16,876 nt of DNA from Synergistaceae bacterium (GCA_031290815.1 JAISLO010000080.1:1-16876); one strand, 5' to 3'. Shown: positions 6,849 to 14,945, numbered from the stretch's first letter. The notes: generated from the letters alone by a model not told the origin. Made by a program: numbers and translations.

Positions 6849-7327
6849 CGAGGTCCGGTTTCTCCCTCGTCGAGCTGGTCATAGTGTGCAGCGTCATAGC
6901 GATAGGGTGGGGAAGTTTTTCTCTGGTCGGCGGCGCTCAGATCGAACGTTATTCAAATCCCCTCTCCGACTACAACATCGATCGAGAGGTGGACCTTACG
7001 GTCTCGTGGCTTGGCAGCGTCATGCGCCGCTCCTTGACCCTCGCCGAGGATTTCGAGATCAGGACATCCTCTTACTGCCTGAATACGATAAAAGTAAAGT
7101 GGCTTATGGGCAATAAAGATGAAATATGGAACGCCGGCCAGATTCATTTCCAGTCATACAACGTTGCATCCGAGTTGGCTACCTCTTTTAGTTTCAGTCA
7201 TTCATTCCAGACGTTTTCCCCCGCTTTCACCTTGGCGGTTTTTATAAAGGAAGGCGGCAAATTTGTGGACACCAGACGCAGGATAGTCGTCTCGGCCCAC
7301 GGTCTGATAAGCGTCAGGAGGGATTGA
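6809..7327 (+). CDS. Type IV pilin-like (pseudopilin) protein with prepilin N-terminus
   Basis: Up to 172 residues. A short basic leader (ending GVARSG) is followed by FSLVELVIVCSVIAIG, a class III prepilin signal: a prepilin peptidase would cut after the Gly and methylate the Phe, and Glu sits at position +5. A single hydrophobic helix follows. The rest is a small globular domain ending in a short RRIVVSAHGLISVRRD segment, without a recognisable subfamily. The ATG at 6809 has only a distant AAAGGA. An in-frame TTG at 6836 with GGAAGAGG about 10 nt upstream is an alternative and gives a seven-residue leader. It probably acts in a type IV pilus or related secretion filament, as the convergent PilY1-like gene suggests. 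It overlaps the thioesterase gene. Confidence 0.85.
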   Translation: MADGRGGKILRGVARSGFSLVELVIVCSVIAIGWGSFSLVGGAQIERYSNPLSDYNIDREVDLTVSWLGSVMRRSLTLAEDFEIRTSSYCLNTIKVKWLMGNKDEIWNAGQIHFQSYNVASELATSFSFSHSFQTFSPAFTLAVFIKEGGKFVDTRRRIVVSAHGLISVRRD

Positions 7328-7330
7328 TTG

Positions 7331-7396
7331 ATGGTCATGAAAACTTTTGATCCCCCCAACCGGCCGAGGAACGTGTTTCAAGCTCTCCGGGCATGA
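7331..7396 (+). pseudogene. 21-codon frame with ideal ribosome site; possible remnant of a second pilin-like gene
   Basis: Directly after the pseudopilin stop, AGGAGGG (7316-7322) lies 8 nt before ATG 7331, an optimal Shine-Dalgarno arrangement. The frame encodes MVMKTFDPPNRPRNVFQALR plus Ala and then stops. The short polar, basic start ending in RPRN resembles a prepilin leader just before the cleavage glycine, but no hydrophobic GFxxxE segment follows in any frame before the terminator at 7403. I read it as a gene cut off after its leader. A real micropeptide or a chance site is possible. Confidence 0.35.
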
Positions 7397-7402
7397 GAGC
7401 AC

Positions 7403-7433
7403 AAGGGGCGCGGGTTGTTTCACCGCGCCCCTT
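7403..7433. terminator. GC-rich stem-loop between convergent pseudopilin and PilY1-like genes
   Basis: AAGGGGCGCGG (7403-7413) pairs perfectly with CCGCGCCCCTT (7423-7433) around a 9-nt loop. It lies 4 nt past the stop of the PilY1-like gene (minus) and 75 nt past the pseudopilin stop (plus). Neither side has a long T run, so it may work as a weak two-way terminator or as an mRNA 3' end stabiliser. Confidence 0.65.
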
Positions 7434-7437
7434 GACT

Positions 7438-10400
7438 CTACTTCATTATCCAGTAAACGTTGATGGTCGCTCCTGGCGGCAGATCGATGTCACTTCCGCC
7501 TCTGTAGAGATCTCTGATCTGGATGAGATTGCTTGCGCCGCTTACCCGGCTCACGTTTCTCTGCCTCGGTTTTTCAATGAGGCTCGGGTTTTCCGCGAGA
7601 ATATCATACCTGGCGATCAGACGTTTTCCGAACTTGGAATCGACGAGGTTCATGCCGGTGATCTTTATTCCCTCTAACGTGATGTATTTAACCGGGCCGC
7701 CATCGTCTCCATTCCAGAACTCACCGCCGCCGCTGGTCAGGTCCACCGCGTACAGCCGGCTGTCGCCGTTTATATTCCTGACCAATCCGCATACGCTCGC
7801 GTCGGTTGGGTCTATTGGTCTCCTCTGGATGAACGTCGGCACGAAGAGAACGCCGCCAGTGATCACCGGCTTTGCCGACACGTATTCGCGAAATTTAGTC
7901 TGCTTGTCCTCCTCCAGCGGAATGAACCAGCCGGACTTGCCGCCGCTCTTCTCGAGAGCGTCACTCCCCTCGCGCGTCAGCTGCTTCCAGTCGCCGCCCC
8001 TTATCGCCGTCCTGGAAATCGAGCAGTCATCACGGAACGCGAATATCATCTGCTTCTTGTTCGATATTATCCCAGCCGGATTGGAATCCGAAATTCTCGT
8101 TCCGACATCCGCCGTGCCTCCGGCCAGCCATACAGAGCTGTTGGATACGCTGCCGCATACAAGACCGTGCGGAACCGAATAATTATCCGTCGAGGAGATG
8201 GCTTCGTCATAGTTCTCCTGGAGCGTCGCGATCGTATCTATCGTCCATCGGTCCGGAGCCAGTGTCTCGACTGTCCCGCCGCCGTCGTCCTCCAGCTTCA
8301 CCCTGAAGATATTCCCTCTGTTGTCCGATGCGTAAACCTTTCCGGCTCGGTAGTCATCCAGATCGGACCTGACGAGCGTTGGCGGCGAGACCATCATCCC
8401 CATGTAGGGCGCCTTGCCGGTGACGCCGCCGCCTATGCGGAGGTTTGAATTCACCGAGCCGCTTCCGAACGCCCTGATAATACTGCCGTCACTGGGGTCG
8501 AGGAACAGCAGCACCGCGCCCTCGCGCCCGTTGTTCGCAGGGTCGTAGGCGCTCTGCGTTCCTCCCGCGAGCGCTATGAAATTCTTTTGCTTGTCCGCGG
8601 CCCATCCGGTGACTCCCATAGCCGGTATGGGGCTGTTGAAGCCAAGGTTCGAGAATGCCGCTTCTTCGCCCGTTACATCCGCCGACGGGACGATCGATGG
8701 TTTCGTCATATCGCCGTACATGCTTATCTGCATGTCGCCGAGCTTTTCTCTGTACCACGAGAACTGAGGCTTCGAGGGATCGGTGAGGTCCGAGAACGCT
8801 GGATCGGCCAGTTTCAGCATATAGAGCCCGCTTCCGGCCTTGCCCATAGTTCCAAGGAGATATGTGCCCCATTCGCGGTTTCCCGCCGGGTTTCTGTCCT
8901 CATTCATGTCAATGCGCCTCTTCTGAAGCGAGCCATCCAGGATGTACGCCGGGTTCGATCTCAGGCCTGGCGTCGACTTTTCACCGCCGGCGACGTTACG
9001 CCACTGAACCTTGCCGTCTATCACATCCGTTTTAAGCGTCGCTAGACGCCAGGGCAGCAAAACAGGCGGGAGCAGGATCGCGTCCGTCTCCCTTCCCGTC
9101 TTGGGCTCTATGACGTGCAGGATTCCGTCGTTTCCCTGAGCATAGAGCCGCAGCTTGGAGTCATCCTGAACGTGCCGCGCGCCCCACTCCGCATACCCAG
9201 GGAGCGTATCGGCCGATTTCGGGTAATCCCCAAATTCTACGCCCGATTTGCCGATGTCAGCCAACATGCTCGACCGCATGTATTCAGCGGTCTCACCTGA
9301 TTTTTTATAAGAGAAGTCATAGCCCTGGAACCAGCGGTAGAACGCCTCTTCCATGGGAGGCGAATACCCGCTTATGCCCAGGCCCGCCGCAGTAACCCTG
9401 GCGTCGGTCATTCCGAGGAGCTCCGCCAACCCGGCGCCGTTCCAGGCCATGAATCCCTTGCCGGCGCTGCCCTGGCCCCAGTATTTCAAATTTCTGCCGC
9501 CCCTCGAATTCAGCAGGTTCCGCCCGAGCTCCCAGTCCGCGGATACCGTCGTGTTCCCATCGCTGTCCTCAGACACGACGTAGCGCGTGAGCGCAGCGTC
9601 CCACTGGTTGCCTTCGATTATGCGGTAGGTCGTGGCGAACATATTCGAAGTGCCGGCCTCTCCCTCCATGGGCGGAGTCTTGGCCATAGCCCCGGCTCCC
9701 GGCTGCTGCACCTGGCTCTCGTTCACGGCGGCCAGAGCCGCTTTTATGTCCTCGAACAGCGTCTCCGTATCGTCGGCAAAAAACGGGACAATCTCAGAGC
9801 CCTCGTAGTCCGGGTCCTCGCCCCTGCCGGCCCTCGCCATGCGGGTGACGTTCTTCCTCATCTTTATCACCTGATCCCTCTCGGGGCCGGGATCCATCTT
9901 ATCAGGGTCAGCCACGATGCCTATGACTATCGTCCGTATGGGTTTGTCTAGCTTGACCTCCTTCAGATCGTAGTTTCCGCTGGAATCCGTCTTAGGCGTG
10001 CCGTCCGCGTTGCGTTCGAGCATCGTGACCTTGTTGTCCCGCGTGTAGTCGTACAGGTTTTTGATGGCGTCAGCCGCGCTGTACCTGTACGCCCCCGGCA
10101 CATCCTCCGGCTCGACCTCCTGTCCAGACGTTATCAGTATCACCCAGTTGTTCTCGCACGCCGATCTTATGGGGTATGAAACATCGTCGAGATCCTTCCA
10201 TGTGACCGCGTCGCTTCCGCTGGCCCTGCCTCCCAAAGCAGCGTCTCTCTCGTCGTTGGGATATGCCTTGGAGACATAAACCTCGTTGCCCAGGGCATAG
10301 TTTCCCATATAATATTGTGTATTGTGATCCCACCAGCCCGCGGCAGCGCGCGAGATCGTGAAAGGGATGGTGAAATCGCGGAGCCCGTTCTTGAAGACAG

Positions 10401-12351
10401 GCGGCGAAAAGAAGTCCAGCACTGACCCGGCCGCCTCCCCGGAGCCAGCGTTGAAGAACGCCCTCGGTATGCCGGGCGCGTCGAGCTCCGCGCTGTACTG
10501 GTTGAAGTTCGCTATGTAGTTGACGTTCCTCTTCTTGAGCGAGTACCATATCCAGCCGTTGTCGGCGTATATCTGGCGGCTCAGATCCCACCCCGGCCTC
10601 GGGTCCGGGAATATGGCCTGCGGGAGGGAGAAGGAGCCGGCCGCGCCTATCTCCGGGTCATTGTAAAAGTGCCACTGTTTCCACCTGTTGGAGTGATTGG
10701 GGTATTTGGTTCCGACATCCTCCCCGCTGCTTGTGAGAAGAGGATCGACGTAATTTGTCCCGCCGCTCTTTATGTCAGCGAAGCCGTTGATCCAGAGCCT
10801 GAACTTGTCGGCGTGGCTTATCTCCATGCCAGCGACCTTACGGCCATCCTTGCCGATCTTCTCCCACTTGTGAGAGTAGTCGTTTATCGGCACGTGCAGC
10901 GACGCCCTGTTTAGGATTCTGTAGGACGATCTCCACCTCTCGCTCCACTCGCTTCCGCCCTCATGTCTCGGGTCGGTACTGTTCATCGAGTAGTTCAGGC
11001 CGATGGGAAGGTTCTGCCAGAGGATGATGTACTGCCCGTGTATACCGCTGAAATAGCGCAGGTGTCCCGTTATGGGCGACGTCAGAATGCCGTTCGTGTA
11101 CCATTTCTGCCCGTATTGCGCGCCGGGATTCTTGTTTTTCTCTATTCCAAGCGGATTGAGCTTGCTGTCATACTTGGTTATTTCCACTGGAAAACGCGTT
11201 CCTCTCTCCCTCGGGCGGAACTCTCCGCCTTCGAAAAATCTGCTGGGCTTCAGCTTGCCGTCGGCGTCCTTCTTGAAATTGCCGGCCGCGTCCTTCTCGA
11301 AAAACCTCATGGAGGGCACGTTCGAGCCGTACGGCTCGACCCTGAATATGCCGTTCATGTCGGTGCGGCGGTATATGCCGGTGTGATTGTCATCATTGTA
11401 ATGCGAGTTGTAATTCCCTGAACTGTCAGTGTTCCCATTTGCCGGGGACAGGAACGTGGTCGCCAGTCCGAATCTGATGCCCCTGAACAGGCTTTCGTCC
11501 TCCAGCAGACGCCAGAGCACCAGTTTCGTCTGATACATCCTGCTGTCGTTCGGCACAAGGTCCTCCTGCGTCCAATGGCTTGGCGGCACGGCCCAGTAAG
11601 CCGGGTTTTTGAACACGAGCGCGTAAGGGAAACCTTTGCTGGCGTTCAGGTTGTCGTACTTCCAGGGGGCGGTGTTGGAAACGCCCTGAGTGCCTGTGGT
11701 GTTCGTGTTCCAAATGGCTGAATAATCGGGTTTTCCTGGGACTCCTGTGAAATGAGTTTCAAGTTTGGTCCTCTGGCTCCTGTACGCCTCCTCGACCTTT
11801 TTCGCGGCGCCTGGATCCTTGAACGGGAAGTAGTAGTCGTTCTTGTTCAGCTCCAGTGTCTCAGCGGGGGTGCTTCCTCTTTTGAAGTTGTTCTCGGGCA
11901 GCCTTTCCCGGCCGTAGAGATTGCGTTCCTTGCGCATATCCTGGCCGGTCCAGGCGGGCGGCATCATCCCGATGCCGAACGTGGCGTGCCAGTTCGCTCT
12001 GTTGATATCGTCAAAATCCATTCCGTAGAGTCTCTTCGTCTCCTTCCAGTTGATCGCCTCCTCGTTGTTGTACCAGTCCCAATCCCGGATAGTCGTGGGC
12101 GTGACGCCTTTCGGGGTGTAGATCATGGGAGGTGTGGCCTCCACCAGAAAGAGCACGTTCGCCTTCCTCGCCCCTCCAGTCGTCATGTCGGTCTCGTCGA
12201 GCGCGGCCTCGGATTTCCGGATCGCCCTCGTTTTCATCTCATCGAGGGGAACGGGCTCGGCCCACGCCGGCAGAGCTGCCTGAGCAATAAATAACGCGAG
12301 GACCAATACCGTGATAAGCCGCTTAGAAAAATCATGTTTTTTAATTATCAC
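7438..12351 (-). CDS. PilY1-like type IV pilus-associated surface protein
   Basis: About 1,640 residues (numbered from GTG 12360). A basic N-terminus and hydrophobic stretch end at PAWA, so a Sec signal peptide is cut near residue 34. Residues about 65-860 resemble a large, insert-rich von Willebrand A domain: NVLFLVEATPPM (68-79) stands where PilY1 has the MIDAS DxSGS, and VILITSGQEVEPE near 742 is the later strand. From about 900 to the end is a PilY1 C-terminal beta-propeller, with RLYAQGNDGILHVIEPKTG near 1085, the glycine-rich AGSGLYMLKLADP near 1170 and DLDDYRAGKVYASD near 1340. PilY1 proteins sit at pilus tips and aid adhesion and extension. The MIDAS and calcium loops are degenerate here. 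I prefer GTG 12351 because AAGGTG lies 6 nt upstream; GTG 12360 is possible. The gene is convergent with the pseudopilin gene. Confidence 0.85.
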   Translation of the reverse strand: MIIKKHDFSKRLITVLVLALFIAQAALPAWAEPVPLDEMKTRAIRKSEAALDETDMTTGGARKANVLFLVEATPPMIYTPKGVTPTTIRDWDWYNNEEAINWKETKRLYGMDFDDINRANWHATFGIGMMPPAWTGQDMRKERNLYGRERLPENNFKRGSTPAETLELNKNDYYFPFKDPGAAKKVEEAYRSQRTKLETHFTGVPGKPDYSAIWNTNTTGTQGVSNTAPWKYDNLNASKGFPYALVFKNPAYWAVPPSHWTQEDLVPNDSRMYQTKLVLWRLLEDESLFRGIRFGLATTFLSPANGNTDSSGNYNSHYNDDNHTGIYRRTDMNGIFRVEPYGSNVPSMRFFEKDAAGNFKKDADGKLKPSRFFEGGEFRPRERGTRFPVEITKYDSKLNPLGIEKNKNPGAQYGQKWYTNGILTSPITGHLRYFSGIHGQYIILWQNLPIGLNYSMNSTDPRHEGGSEWSERWRSSYRILNRASLHVPINDYSHKWEKIGKDGRKVAGMEISHADKFRLWINGFADIKSGGTNYVDPLLTSSGEDVGTKYPNHSNRWKQWHFYNDPEIGAAGSFSLPQAIFPDPRPGWDLSRQIYADNGWIWYSLKKRNVNYIANFNQYSAELDAPGIPRAFFNAGSGEAAGSVLDFFSPPVFKNGLRDFTIPFTISRAAAGWWDHNTQYYMGNYALGNEVYVSKAYPNDERDAALGGRASGSDAVTWKDLDDVSYPIRSACENNWVILITSGQEVEPEDVPGAYRYSAADAIKNLYDYTRDNKVTMLERNADGTPKTDSSGNYDLKEVKLDKPIRTIVIGIVADPDKMDPGPERDQVIKMRKNVTRMARAGRGEDPDYEGSEIVPFFADDTETLFEDIKAALAAVNESQVQQPGAGAMAKTPPMEGEAGTSNMFATTYRIIEGNQWDAALTRYVVSEDSDGNTTVSADWELGRNLLNSRGGRNLKYWGQGSAGKGFMAWNGAGLAELLGMTDARVTAAGLGISGYSPPMEEAFYRWFQGYDFSYKKSGETAEYMRSSMLADIGKSGVEFGDYPKSADTLPGYAEWGARHVQDDSKLRLYAQGNDGILHVIEPKTGRETDAILLPPVLLPWRLATLKTDVIDGKVQWRNVAGGEKSTPGLRSNPAYILDGSLQKRRIDMNEDRNPAGNREWGTYLLGTMGKAGSGLYMLKLADPAFSDLTDPSKPQFSWYREKLGDMQISMYGDMTKPSIVPSADVTGEEAAFSNLGFNSPIPAMGVTGWAADKQKNFIALAGGTQSAYDPANNGREGAVLLFLDPSDGSIIRAFGSGSVNSNLRIGGGVTGKAPYMGMMVSPPTLVRSDLDDYRAGKVYASDNRGNIFRVKLEDDGGGTVETLAPDRWTIDTIATLQENYDEAISSTDNYSVPHGLVCGSVSNSSVWLAGGTADVGTRISDSNPAGIISNKKQMIFAFRDDCSISRTAIRGGDWKQLTREGSDALEKSGGKSGWFIPLEEDKQTKFREYVSAKPVITGGVLFVPTFIQRRPIDPTDASVCGLVRNINGDSRLYAVDLTSGGGEFWNGDDGGPVKYITLEGIKITGMNLVDSKFGKRLIARYDILAENPSLIEKPRQRNVSRVSGASNLIQIRDLYRGGSDIDLPPGATINVYWIMK

Positions 12352-12360
12352 GCTTTTCAC

Positions 12361-12739
12361 CTTTTTCTCGTCTTCCCGCCGTAATTTTGCGGAAATCGCG
12401 TAGAGATAAGACGGCTGAACCCTTGCGGCTCAAGGGCTGCGAGGATTTCTTCCGTCAAGCGAGAATGATATTTTTTAAATGATATTTTTAGTTGAGGATT
12501 ATTACGGATTATAATAAAATCTTTCCCGAGTATAACCCAACCTTGGAAGTGAATCTGCTGGAAGTCGGCAATTTGAACCGAAAATCTTACAAGATCTTAC
12601 AAGCTATTCCGCCAGTCAATATATAACAGAAAAATCACATTGATGACGCAAGAAGAATACCCGGACATAATCGCCTTTCAAAACGGCATCCTGTCCGGGT
12701 TGCAGGGTCTAAGCCCTATTTGTCTTTATGTTATATCAT
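12361..12739. other. Gene-free AT-rich region upstream of the PilY1-like gene
   Basis: No supported gene. Contents: a perfect hairpin CCCTTG-cggct-CAAGGG (12420-12436) in the presumed 5' leader of the PilY1-like mRNA; a duplicated AATGATATTTTT (12464-12475 and 12478-12489); a minus-strand TATAAT (12508-12513) without a fitting -35 box; a tandem 10-bp repeat ATCTTACAAG twice (12584-12603); and a stem-loop at 12659-12700 listed separately. Confidence 0.5.
12659..12700 (-). terminator. Stem-loop, possible second terminator of the apbE operon
   Basis: ACCCGGACA (12659-12667) pairs with TGTCCGGGT (12692-12700) around a 24-nt loop that itself contains a GCC/GGC helix. On the minus strand the stem is followed by TATTCTTCTT, a poor U tract. 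It lies downstream of a better terminator and upstream of the PilY1-like gene. It could be a backup terminator or part of that gene's leader. Confidence 0.4.
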
Positions 12740-12769
12740 AAAACTTGAGGAGTGTTCGACCTCCCTCAA
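12740..12769 (-). terminator. Intrinsic terminator of the apbE-NusG-Gx operon
   Basis: On the minus strand TTGAGG (12769-12764) pairs with CCTCAA (12750-12745), extendable by two pairs across a one-base bulge. It is followed by G and TTTT (12743-12740). It lies about 92 nt after the Gx transporter stop, in the correct orientation. Confidence 0.6.
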
Positions 12770-12861
12770 TCGACCATCACTGTGACCATCAATTTACACT
12801 CGATTTTTTATCGCTCGTTGTGATCGCAGATAATGGCAAGTCCCTTTGGGAATTTACTGGT

Positions 12862-13386
12862 TTATCGGATAAAGAGCGCTTGCCTCAAGCGTCTTGCCAG
12901 CGTCTCGGCCAGTTTGCCGACCGCGAAGCCTGTTACGGCGGCCGCCGCCAGGAGGAGCGGAAGATACGCGGCTATTGTCGGTTCGCCGGTGAGAACTACG
13001 ACCGCCGCAACCTGCCCTATGTTGAAGGCGAAGGCGGACGCTGCGCTGATGGCAGGGATGCTGAGCGACGCGCCATATCTTACGTAAAGGATTACGGAGA
13101 CGGGCAGGGACAGCATCAGGCCCGCCGTGCTGCAGGCGAGGGAGAACACGTTGCCGGAGAGGAAAAACGATAGGGACAGCCTGAGCGCCGTCACCGCCAC
13201 TGCGCTTCCAGGGCCAGAGAGAATCAGGGCCAACAGATGAAAGACGTTGGCAATGCCGAGCCTCATGCCGGGGAACGGCAGCGGGAACCACGATTCCGCC
13301 ACTCCAGTGACGATCGCCAGTGCGGAACAGAGGGGGATGAGAAACAACCTTCCTGTGCTTGATAAGCGCTTGCGTTCTGTGCCCAT
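12862..13386 (-). CDS. Gx transporter family membrane protein (heptaprenyl diphosphate synthase component I-like)
   Basis: A 174-residue integral membrane protein with about five hydrophobic spans. The conserved opening FLIPLCSALAIVTGVAESWF, then PGMRLGIANVFHLLAL, is the signature of the family labelled heptaprenyl diphosphate synthase component I or Gx transporter. The true role is unsettled: suggested links are to isoprenoid/quinone supply or transport beside flavin-linked redox systems. The ATG lies 2 nt after the NusG-domain gene stop (TGATTATG arrangement), with no clear Shine-Dalgarno sequence, which implies translational coupling. It is the last gene of the three-gene operon; a terminator follows at 12740-12769. 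Confidence 0.85.
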   Translation of the reverse strand: MGTERKRLSSTGRLFLIPLCSALAIVTGVAESWFPLPFPGMRLGIANVFHLLALILSGPGSAVAVTALRLSLSFFLSGNVFSLACSTAGLMLSLPVSVILYVRYGASLSIPAISAASAFAFNIGQVAAVVVLTGEPTIAAYLPLLLAAAAVTGFAVGKLAETLARRLRQALFIR

Positions 13387-13388
13387 AA

Positions 13389-13796
13389 TCAATAGGTCAT
13401 GGAGTCGATGGGGCTCGCTTTGGCAGGGCCTCGCGACCTGACCCTCACTATCAGCCTGTGAGGAAGACATACTATAACATCGCCGTTGGAATCTATCGCC
13501 GGCATTCGAAGACAGTCTCCCCCCCTGCAGTCGGCTGAGATCATCTTGACGCCGCCGGGGCCCGCTGCCAGCACGTTGATCCCGCCGCCAGCCCTGATCT
13601 CGATAGTGGATTCGTCCTTCAGCGACTTCATGTCCACGCTCTCGACAACCTTGCCGTCCAGGACAGCCTCCAGCACCAGGTCCGAACCGCCGCGCGCCGT
13701 GAATAAAAGCAGTCCCGACGCCGCGCATGACGCCAGAAATATCACGGCCAAAACAGAGTAAAGAATCAGATCCCCTCTCTTCGGCGGCAAACCCAT
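13389..13796 (-). CDS. NusG domain II-containing membrane-anchored or lipoprotein
   Basis: A 135-residue protein. KRGDLILYSVLAVIFLASC gives one hydrophobic N-terminal segment (residues about 9-30) and an extracytoplasmic domain. Residues 40-120 match the NusG domain II family: DCRGGDCLRMPAI with Cys90 and Cys95, then GDVIVCLPHRLIV with Cys110, the family's conserved cysteines. LASC (residues 21-24) also fits a lipobox, so it may be a lipoprotein rather than a simple anchored protein. The family is often encoded beside ApbE and Gx transporters. Its start is 1 nt after the apbE stop (TGACATG). A role as a redox or cofactor-handling partner is inference from neighbours. Confidence 0.85.
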   Translation of the reverse strand: MGLPPKRGDLILYSVLAVIFLASCAASGLLLFTARGGSDLVLEAVLDGKVVESVDMKSLKDESTIEIRAGGGINVLAAGPGGVKMISADCRGGDCLRMPAIDSNGDVIVCLPHRLIVRVRSRGPAKASPIDSMTY

Positions 13797-13797
13797 G

Positions 13798-14901
13798 TCA
13801 GTATACGTCCACGAACGTCAGCCGGTACTCGTCATCGAACATTTCCAGCGAGTCCCTGACTCCGGGCGTGGCGAGCACTTCCATACCCCTCTCGTCCGAG
13901 TCGAGGACAAATATGGCGTCGACTCCCGGGAGTATTCTGAGCAGATCCAGGGAACGGGCGGGGCCGATGACCATGAACGCGGTGGACAGAGCGTCCCCCT
14001 CCGCCGGATCGGCGGATATTACCGTCGCCGACAGAAGATCGCCCTCTATGGGAAAGCCCGTCGACGGATCGTATATATGAGTCCACTCCCTCCCCTCCAT
14101 CTCCCATCTCCGCTCATAGACGCCAGCCGTCACGATCGACGTGTTGGCCGCCCTGACTGCGCAGAGCGGCGTTCCCCTGTCCTTGGAAGGGGACTGTATC
14201 CCAATCCGCCACGGGCGATCACCGTCGCCGTCTCCGACAGCCAGGATGTCCCCGCCCATGTTGACGAGGGCCGATCCGACGCCCTTTTCGCGGAGCAGGC
14301 GGCGGATCGACCACAGGGCATATCCCTTGGCTATGCCCCCGAGATCTATATTGGCGCCGCGCCTCTCAAGATACGCCTCGCCTCCGGAGGTCAGCTTCAA
14401 CCCCTCGCAGCCAACAAGGGGGAGGGCGGAGGCGATGTCCTCCGATGAGGGCAGCCTGCCCTCGCCGGTTCCGTCACGCCATATCCTGGTGACCGAGCCG
14501 ATCGTCGGATCGTAAGCTCCGTCCGTAAGCATGGCGACCCGGCGCGCCGTCTCCAGCACGGAGTACAGGTCGCCGTCGGCCGCCGAAGGGGAGATGCCTG
14601 CGTTTCTGTTTATCTCTGACAGGGGGGAGTCCTCGTTCCACATCGAAAATTTTTTGTCGAGCTCGCCTATCAGGGCAAAGATTTCGTCCAGAATGGCGTT
14701 GAGCTGGGGTTTGGGTTTTGCGGAGACGAGCGTCACGCTGACAACGGTGTTCATCGCGACGCCGTCTCTCGTCACAGTGCGAGCGCCGTCCATCGTGTCG
14801 ATCAAAAATATTCCGATCACGCCCACTATGGATAAAACGGCAATCATGCCGATCTTACGCGGTCCCCTGATCATTGTCCCCCGGGAGGATTCCTCGTTCA
14901 T
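13798..14901 (-). CDS. apbE: FAD:protein FMN transferase (ApbE family)
   Basis: A 367-residue protein with an N-terminal membrane anchor (residues about 17-35, no lipobox cysteine) and an extracytoplasmic ApbE domain. It splits FAD and attaches FMN covalently to Ser/Thr of target proteins, using Mg. Motifs: FSMWNEDSPLSEIN (85-98), GAYDPTIG (128-135), DLGGIAKGYA (186-195), NMGGDI (214-219), HIYDPSTGFPI (275-285) and DALSTAFMV (303-311), with Asp303 the expected metal ligand. All are intact. I used the first ATG, whose nearest AAGGA is 14 nt away; ATG at codon 10, just behind GGGGG, is an alternative. It leads the operon with the NusG-II and Gx genes. The flavinylated target is not in this window. 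Confidence 0.93.
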   Translation of the reverse strand: MNEESSRGTMIRGPRKIGMIAVLSIVGVIGIFLIDTMDGARTVTRDGVAMNTVVSVTLVSAKPKPQLNAILDEIFALIGELDKKFSMWNEDSPLSEINRNAGISPSAADGDLYSVLETARRVAMLTDGAYDPTIGSVTRIWRDGTGEGRLPSSEDIASALPLVGCEGLKLTSGGEAYLERRGANIDLGGIAKGYALWSIRRLLREKGVGSALVNMGGDILAVGDGDGDRPWRIGIQSPSKDRGTPLCAVRAANTSIVTAGVYERRWEMEGREWTHIYDPSTGFPIEGDLLSATVISADPAEGDALSTAFMVIGPARSLDLLRILPGVDAIFVLDSDERGMEVLATPGVRDSLEMFDDEYRLTFVDVY

Positions 14902-14945
14902 CGTTCGTTGGCGCGTCCTTTCATGAACAGCAAGAGACGTATATC

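Noticed and set aside
7483..7580. SGAS near the C-terminus of the PilY1-like protein as an ApbE flavinylation site
   Set aside because: The preceding Asp and the FMN-binding domain context are missing; the four-residue match is expected by chance in a 1,640-residue protein.
12584..12603. Tandem ATCTTACAAG repeat considered as a CRISPR or att-type element
   Set aside because: There are only two adjacent 10-bp copies with no spacers, no cas genes and no integrase nearby.
12745..13173. Plus-strand open frames over the Gx transporter gene
   Set aside because: They are antisense to a clear membrane-protein gene and their translations are arginine/glycine-rich shadows.
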